A DNA stretch of 9,407 nt from Akkermansiaceae bacterium. Lineage in GTDB: Bacteria; Verrucomicrobiota; Verrucomicrobiia; Verrucomicrobiales; Akkermansiaceae. The notes beneath the pieces are model-generated. The model was not told the DNA's origin, made no database searches, and saw nothing but the letters and a program-made list of their open reading frames with translations. This document shows positions 6,851 through 9,407 of this stretch, piece after piece; the first letter of the stretch is position 1, and every line of letters begins with the position of its first letter. The stretch is from contig JAQGPE010000297.1 of the NCBI GenBank assembly GCA_028293225.1, forward strand, positions 1-9,407, read 5' to 3'. A program made the position numbers and the translations under genes.

Positions 6851-8218
6851 GTGGACGATCTTTTCTCCCCCAAGCCCTCTCCCTCCCCCAAGGCCCTCTC
6901 CGTCACGCAACTGGTGCGGCGGATGAAAAACCTGCTGGAAATCGAGCTCGGCGAACTGTGGGTCGAGGGCGAGATCTCCAACCTGAAAAAGCAGGCCAGC
7001 GGCCACTGGTATTTCTCGCTGAAGGACGACGGCGCGCAGATCCAGTGCGCCATGTTCGGCGCGCGCAAAAAGGCCGGCTCGGAGGCCATGCAGGACGGCG
7101 TGAAGATCCGCGCCTTTGCCGAACCCAGCGTCTACGAAGCCCGCGGCCAGCTCCAGATCATCGTGCAGCGCGTCGAGCGGGCCGGCGCCGGCGACCTGCA
7201 GGCACGCTTCGAAGCCCTCAAGCGCAAGCTCCAGGAAGAGGGCCTCTTCGACCCGGCGCGCAAGATGCCGCTGCCGTCCTTTCCCCGCACCATCGGCATC
7301 GTCACCTCCGGCACCGGTGCGGCCATTCAGGACATGCTCCACGTGCTGGAGCGCCGCGCGCCATGGGTGCAGCCGGTCCTTTTCCCCGTCCGCGTCCAGG
7401 GCCGCGGCGCCGAGCTGGAAATCGCCCGCGCCATCGACCGCATGGGCCACCCGGCGACCTATGACCTGCCGGTGTGCGACCTGATCATCGTCGGCCGTGG
7501 CGGTGGCTCGATCGAGGACTTGTGGAACTTCAACGAGGAAGTCGTGGCCCGGGCCATCGCCGCCTGTCCCATCCCGATCATCTCGGCGGTCGGCCATGAA
7601 ATCGACTTCACCATCGCGGACTTCGTCGCCGACCTGCGCGCCCCCACTCCGAGCGCCGCGGCGGAAATCGCCACCCCTGAGAAAGCGGAGCTGCAGCAAC
7701 GCCTGGGCGTCCTCAGCCGCCGCCTGACCCGCCGCACCGTGGAGCGGGTGCAACACCTCGCCCTGGTGCTGGACAGCATCCGCCGCGGCCCGCTGTCCCG
7801 CGGCGGAGAGCGCCTCCTGCGCGAGCCCACCCTGCGGCTCGACAGCCTGCGCAACCGCCTCACCACCGCCGTCGCCAGCAACCTCCACGATCACTCCCGC
7901 CAGCTCCGCGAACTCGGCCGCTCCCTGGCCGCCCACCACCCGGTGAAGCAGGTCCAGTCGCGGCTGGATGGACTGGAACGCCTGCGCCTGCGGATGGAGC
8001 GCAGCAAGGAGCGCGCCCTCAGCGACGCCACCCTGAAGCTCGACCGCATGCGCTCCCTGCTCCGCGCCCTCGGCCCGGAGTCGGCCTTCGAGCGCGGCTT
8101 CTCCATCGCCCTCGATGCGCAGGGCAGGATCATCCGCTCCGTGAAAGACGCAGCCCCTGGCGACACCATCACCACCAAGCTCAAGGACGGCGAAATCAGG
8201 AGCACGACCGAGGGATAG
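6851..8218 (+). CDS. xseA: exodeoxyribonuclease VII large subunit
   Basis: A 455-residue XseA. With several copies of XseB it forms exonuclease VII, which degrades single-stranded DNA from both ends without a metal requirement in E. coli. An N-terminal OB-fold domain covers about residues 15-110 (LSVTQLVRRMK at 16-26, ELWVEGEISNLKKQASGHWYF at 35-55 in part). The catalytic domain follows, with IGIVTSGTGAAIQDML (148-163), GRGGGSIEDLWNFNEE (215-230), AVGHEIDFTIADF (246-258) and LRAPTPSAAAE (262-272). By spacing, Asp161, Arg216, His249 and Asp252 match the residues reported as essential in E. coli. Residues 278-405 are a long Arg/Leu-rich coiled coil, and the end (FERGFSIALDAQGRIIRSV) is the usual small C-terminal barrel segment. 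The GTG at 6851 has CAGG eight bases upstream; an in-frame TTG at 6836 would add five residues but has no Shine-Dalgarno. xseB is not in the window. Confidence 0.96.
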   Translation: MDDLFSPKPSPSPKALSVTQLVRRMKNLLEIELGELWVEGEISNLKKQASGHWYFSLKDDGAQIQCAMFGARKKAGSEAMQDGVKIRAFAEPSVYEARGQLQIIVQRVERAGAGDLQARFEALKRKLQEEGLFDPARKMPLPSFPRTIGIVTSGTGAAIQDMLHVLERRAPWVQPVLFPVRVQGRGAELEIARAIDRMGHPATYDLPVCDLIIVGRGGGSIEDLWNFNEEVVARAIAACPIPIISAVGHEIDFTIADFVADLRAPTPSAAAEIATPEKAELQQRLGVLSRRLTRRTVERVQHLALVLDSIRRGPLSRGGERLLREPTLRLDSLRNRLTTAVASNLHDHSRQLRELGRSLAAHHPVKQVQSRLDGLERLRLRMERSKERALSDATLKLDRMRSLLRALGPESAFERGFSIALDAQGRIIRSVKDAAPGDTITTKLKDGEIRSTTEG

Positions 8219-8223
8219 GCATC

Positions 8224-8409
8224 GCGCAACGCCTGTCGAAAGTGGCTGATGCGTCCCGCTTCAGCATGGAAAGCTCACGGCCGTAGGCTGCTGGATCATT
8301 GAAGAAAGGGTGCGGATTCTCTGCTTCAAGAAGAGGAAGTGCGGCCTGCGGCCGTGAGCCTTTTAGAGCTGAAGCGGGACCCATCAGCCACTTTCGACAA
8401 GCGTTCGGC
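8224..8409. repeat. long near-palindromic element (about 65-bp inverted arms, 55-bp centre)
   Basis: The left arm (8224-8288) and right arm (8344-8409) are imperfect reverse complements. The best core is TGTCGAAAGTGGCTGATG (8234-8251) against its exact complement near 8381-8398. It is followed inward by GTCCCGCTTCAGC and GCTCACGGCCG, each present in both arms; the mismatches cluster between them. The centre (8289-8343) holds a further TTGAAG/CTTCAA pair (8299-8304/8324-8329). The whole could fold into one long hairpin as RNA or as a cruciform. It sits between the convergent xseA and cobW-like genes, starting six bases after the xseA stop, and encodes nothing convincing. It could be a MITE or REP-type element, a non-coding RNA, or a bidirectional terminator, although no U-rich tail is seen on either strand. 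Confidence 0.8.
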
Positions 8410-8427
8410 AGCACCGGTCGTGCCCCC

Positions 8428-9407
8428 CTACAGATTCGCCAGCTCCTTCGGCCACGGATCTTCGAACACCTCCCCCGCCTGCCATTTCCGCACTTCCTCC
8501 TCCGTGCAAAAGCACGCCTGCAAGTGCTTCGCAAAGCTCATCCGGTCCCGCTCCAGGCCGATCGGCGTCAGCTCGCAATAACGGTCGCCGAAGAGTGGAT
8601 CGGTCGTCGCCATCCTCTCCCGCAGCAGCGTCCTTTCCTCCGCCAGCAATCGCGTGTCGGTGGCCAGCACGTGCGCCCGCCAGATCCCCAGGAACTCCAG
8701 CCCCATCGCCCCGCCGGCCTGATTCCACAGCAGCACCTGGTGATCGCGGCTGGGAAACCAGATGAAGCCCTTGCTGCGGAACAACCCGACACCGAGGCGC
8801 TTCTGAAACAGCTCATAGAAGCGCCGCGGATGCAGCGGCCGGGCATCGCGCACCACCACTGACCCGATCGTGTCCGCCGCCTCCGGGGCCAGGGTGATCC
8901 CCCGGCGGCGTTGATACGGCGGCGCATCCAGCAGGATCGCGGCGTCCATGTTTCCATACGCGCAGGCCGCCAGGGTCGCCCAGGGATTCAGCTCTTGCAG
9001 CGTGCGGAACATCGGCGTCAGTTGGTCCGCCGGGATCATGTCCAGCTTGGTCAGCACGATGAAACTGGCCGACTGGATCTGCTCCGCCAGCAGCAGGTCG
9101 GTGAAAACCGGATCGCCCTCCAGCCGCCGGATCAGCCCCGGCCCGCCGGAGTAGTCGTGCAACAGCATCCGCGCATCGACCAGGGTCGCCACCGCCCCCA
9201 GCGTCACGCCTTCCACCGCCAGCAGTTGCTCGATGATCGCCGACGGCCGCGTGCCGCCTGACGTCTCGATCAGCAGATGCGCCGTGCTCCGGGCTTTCAT
9301 CGCCGTCACCGCCGCCGCGAAGTCACCCGACCGGCCTTCGGAAATCGAGCCGCTGTAGAGACTGATCAGCGAGCCGTCCTTTTCCGAAACCCCATCGCCC
9401 AGCCGGA
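8428..9407 (-). CDS. CobW/COG0523-family (G3E) GTPase, N-terminus beyond window edge
   Basis: The leftward frame is open from the window edge to the stop at 8428, giving 325 residues without the N-terminal Walker A region. In order: LISLYSGSISEGRSGDF (13-29 of the fragment), LLIETSGGTRPS (44-55; the family's 'E.SG' switch region), TLVDAR, a guanine-specificity motif TKLD (119-122, a variant of NKxD), and a C-terminal CobW_C domain from about 181 with RPLHPRRFYELF, FRSKGFIWF, and a final GDRYCELTPIGL and EDPWP. Family members are metal-handling GTPases, with roles in zinc, cobalt, iron or nitrile hydratase metallation; the metal here cannot be told. The usual CxCC metal motif after the second core strand is absent: SGSISEG stands in its place. 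No His-rich tail is seen. An internal GTG at 9309 is not a start, since the family sequence continues upstream of it. Confidence 0.9.
   Translation of the reverse strand, partial: RLGDGVSEKDGSLISLYSGSISEGRSGDFAAAVTAMKARSTAHLLIETSGGTRPSAIIEQLLAVEGVTLGAVATLVDARMLLHDYSGGPGLIRRLEGDPVFTDLLLAEQIQSASFIVLTKLDMIPADQLTPMFRTLQELNPWATLAACAYGNMDAAILLDAPPYQRRRGITLAPEAADTIGSVVVRDARPLHPRRFYELFQKRLGVGLFRSKGFIWFPSRDHQVLLWNQAGGAMGLEFLGIWRAHVLATDTRLLAEERTLLRERMATTDPLFGDRYCELTPIGLERDRMSFAKHLQACFCTEEEVRKWQAGEVFEDPWPKELANL

Noticed and set aside
6758..7939. A 393-residue leftward frame antisense to xseA
   Set aside because: It is a GC-rich shadow with repetitive Gly/Ala/Asp sequence; xseA motifs on the other strand are unambiguous.
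8284..8348. CRISPR-like or attC-like site within the palindromic element
   Set aside because: There is one inverted pair rather than direct repeats with spacers, and no integrase or cassette structure is nearby.
8299..8862. A 187-residue rightward frame overlapping the palindromic element and the GTPase gene
   Set aside because: It runs antisense to the conserved CobW C-terminal domain and begins inside the repeat centre; no protein-like motif was seen.

Overview
The window is GC-rich, densely coding bacterial chromosome with eight supported protein genes: five intact genes of recognisable or partly recognisable type, one unrecognised large membrane protein, and two genes cut by the window ends (the two small membrane proteins are counted among the intact ones). 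Start codons often lack a clear Shine-Dalgarno sequence. The mix (a secreted alpha/beta-hydrolase of the type common in planctomycetes and verrucomicrobia, a DUF3601 protein, a PcfJ-domain protein, a large orphan membrane protein) suggests Verrucomicrobiota, perhaps a Luteolibacter-like lineage. That placement is an inference from gene content and composition, not from a marker gene. No rRNA, tRNA, CRISPR array, transposase or integrase was seen.

Layout. 1-199 (-) is the N-terminal part of a DUF3601 protein. It is divergent from 319-1230 (+), a secreted putative esterase. Then follow 1329-2423 (+), an FMN-dependent alpha-hydroxy-acid oxidase, and 2466-4289 (+), a 607-residue membrane protein with about seven transmembrane segments and one large extracytoplasmic domain. 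A strong hairpin terminator at 4302-4353 closes this rightward block and separates it from the convergent gene 4356-5657 (-), a PcfJ-like protein. Two small polytopic membrane proteins are divergent around 6242-6413: 5891-6241 (-) and 6414-6794 (+). xseA, the exonuclease VII large subunit, follows at 6851-8218 (+). A G3E-family (CobW/COG0523) GTPase runs in from the right edge at 8428-9407 (-). Between the convergent xseA and cobW-like genes lies a long near-palindromic element at 8224-8409.

The genes do not form one pathway. The oxidase and the 607-residue membrane protein are close (42 bp) and may be cotranscribed; the esterase lies 98 bp upstream with a possible promoter between. XseA is a housekeeping DNA-repair enzyme whose small subunit XseB is not encoded here. 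The points most worth a second look are the long inverted-repeat element, the GTPase that lacks the usual CxCC metal-binding motif, the chromosomal PcfJ-domain gene, and the orphan membrane protein. I found no convincing evidence of a new multi-gene defence or mobile system.
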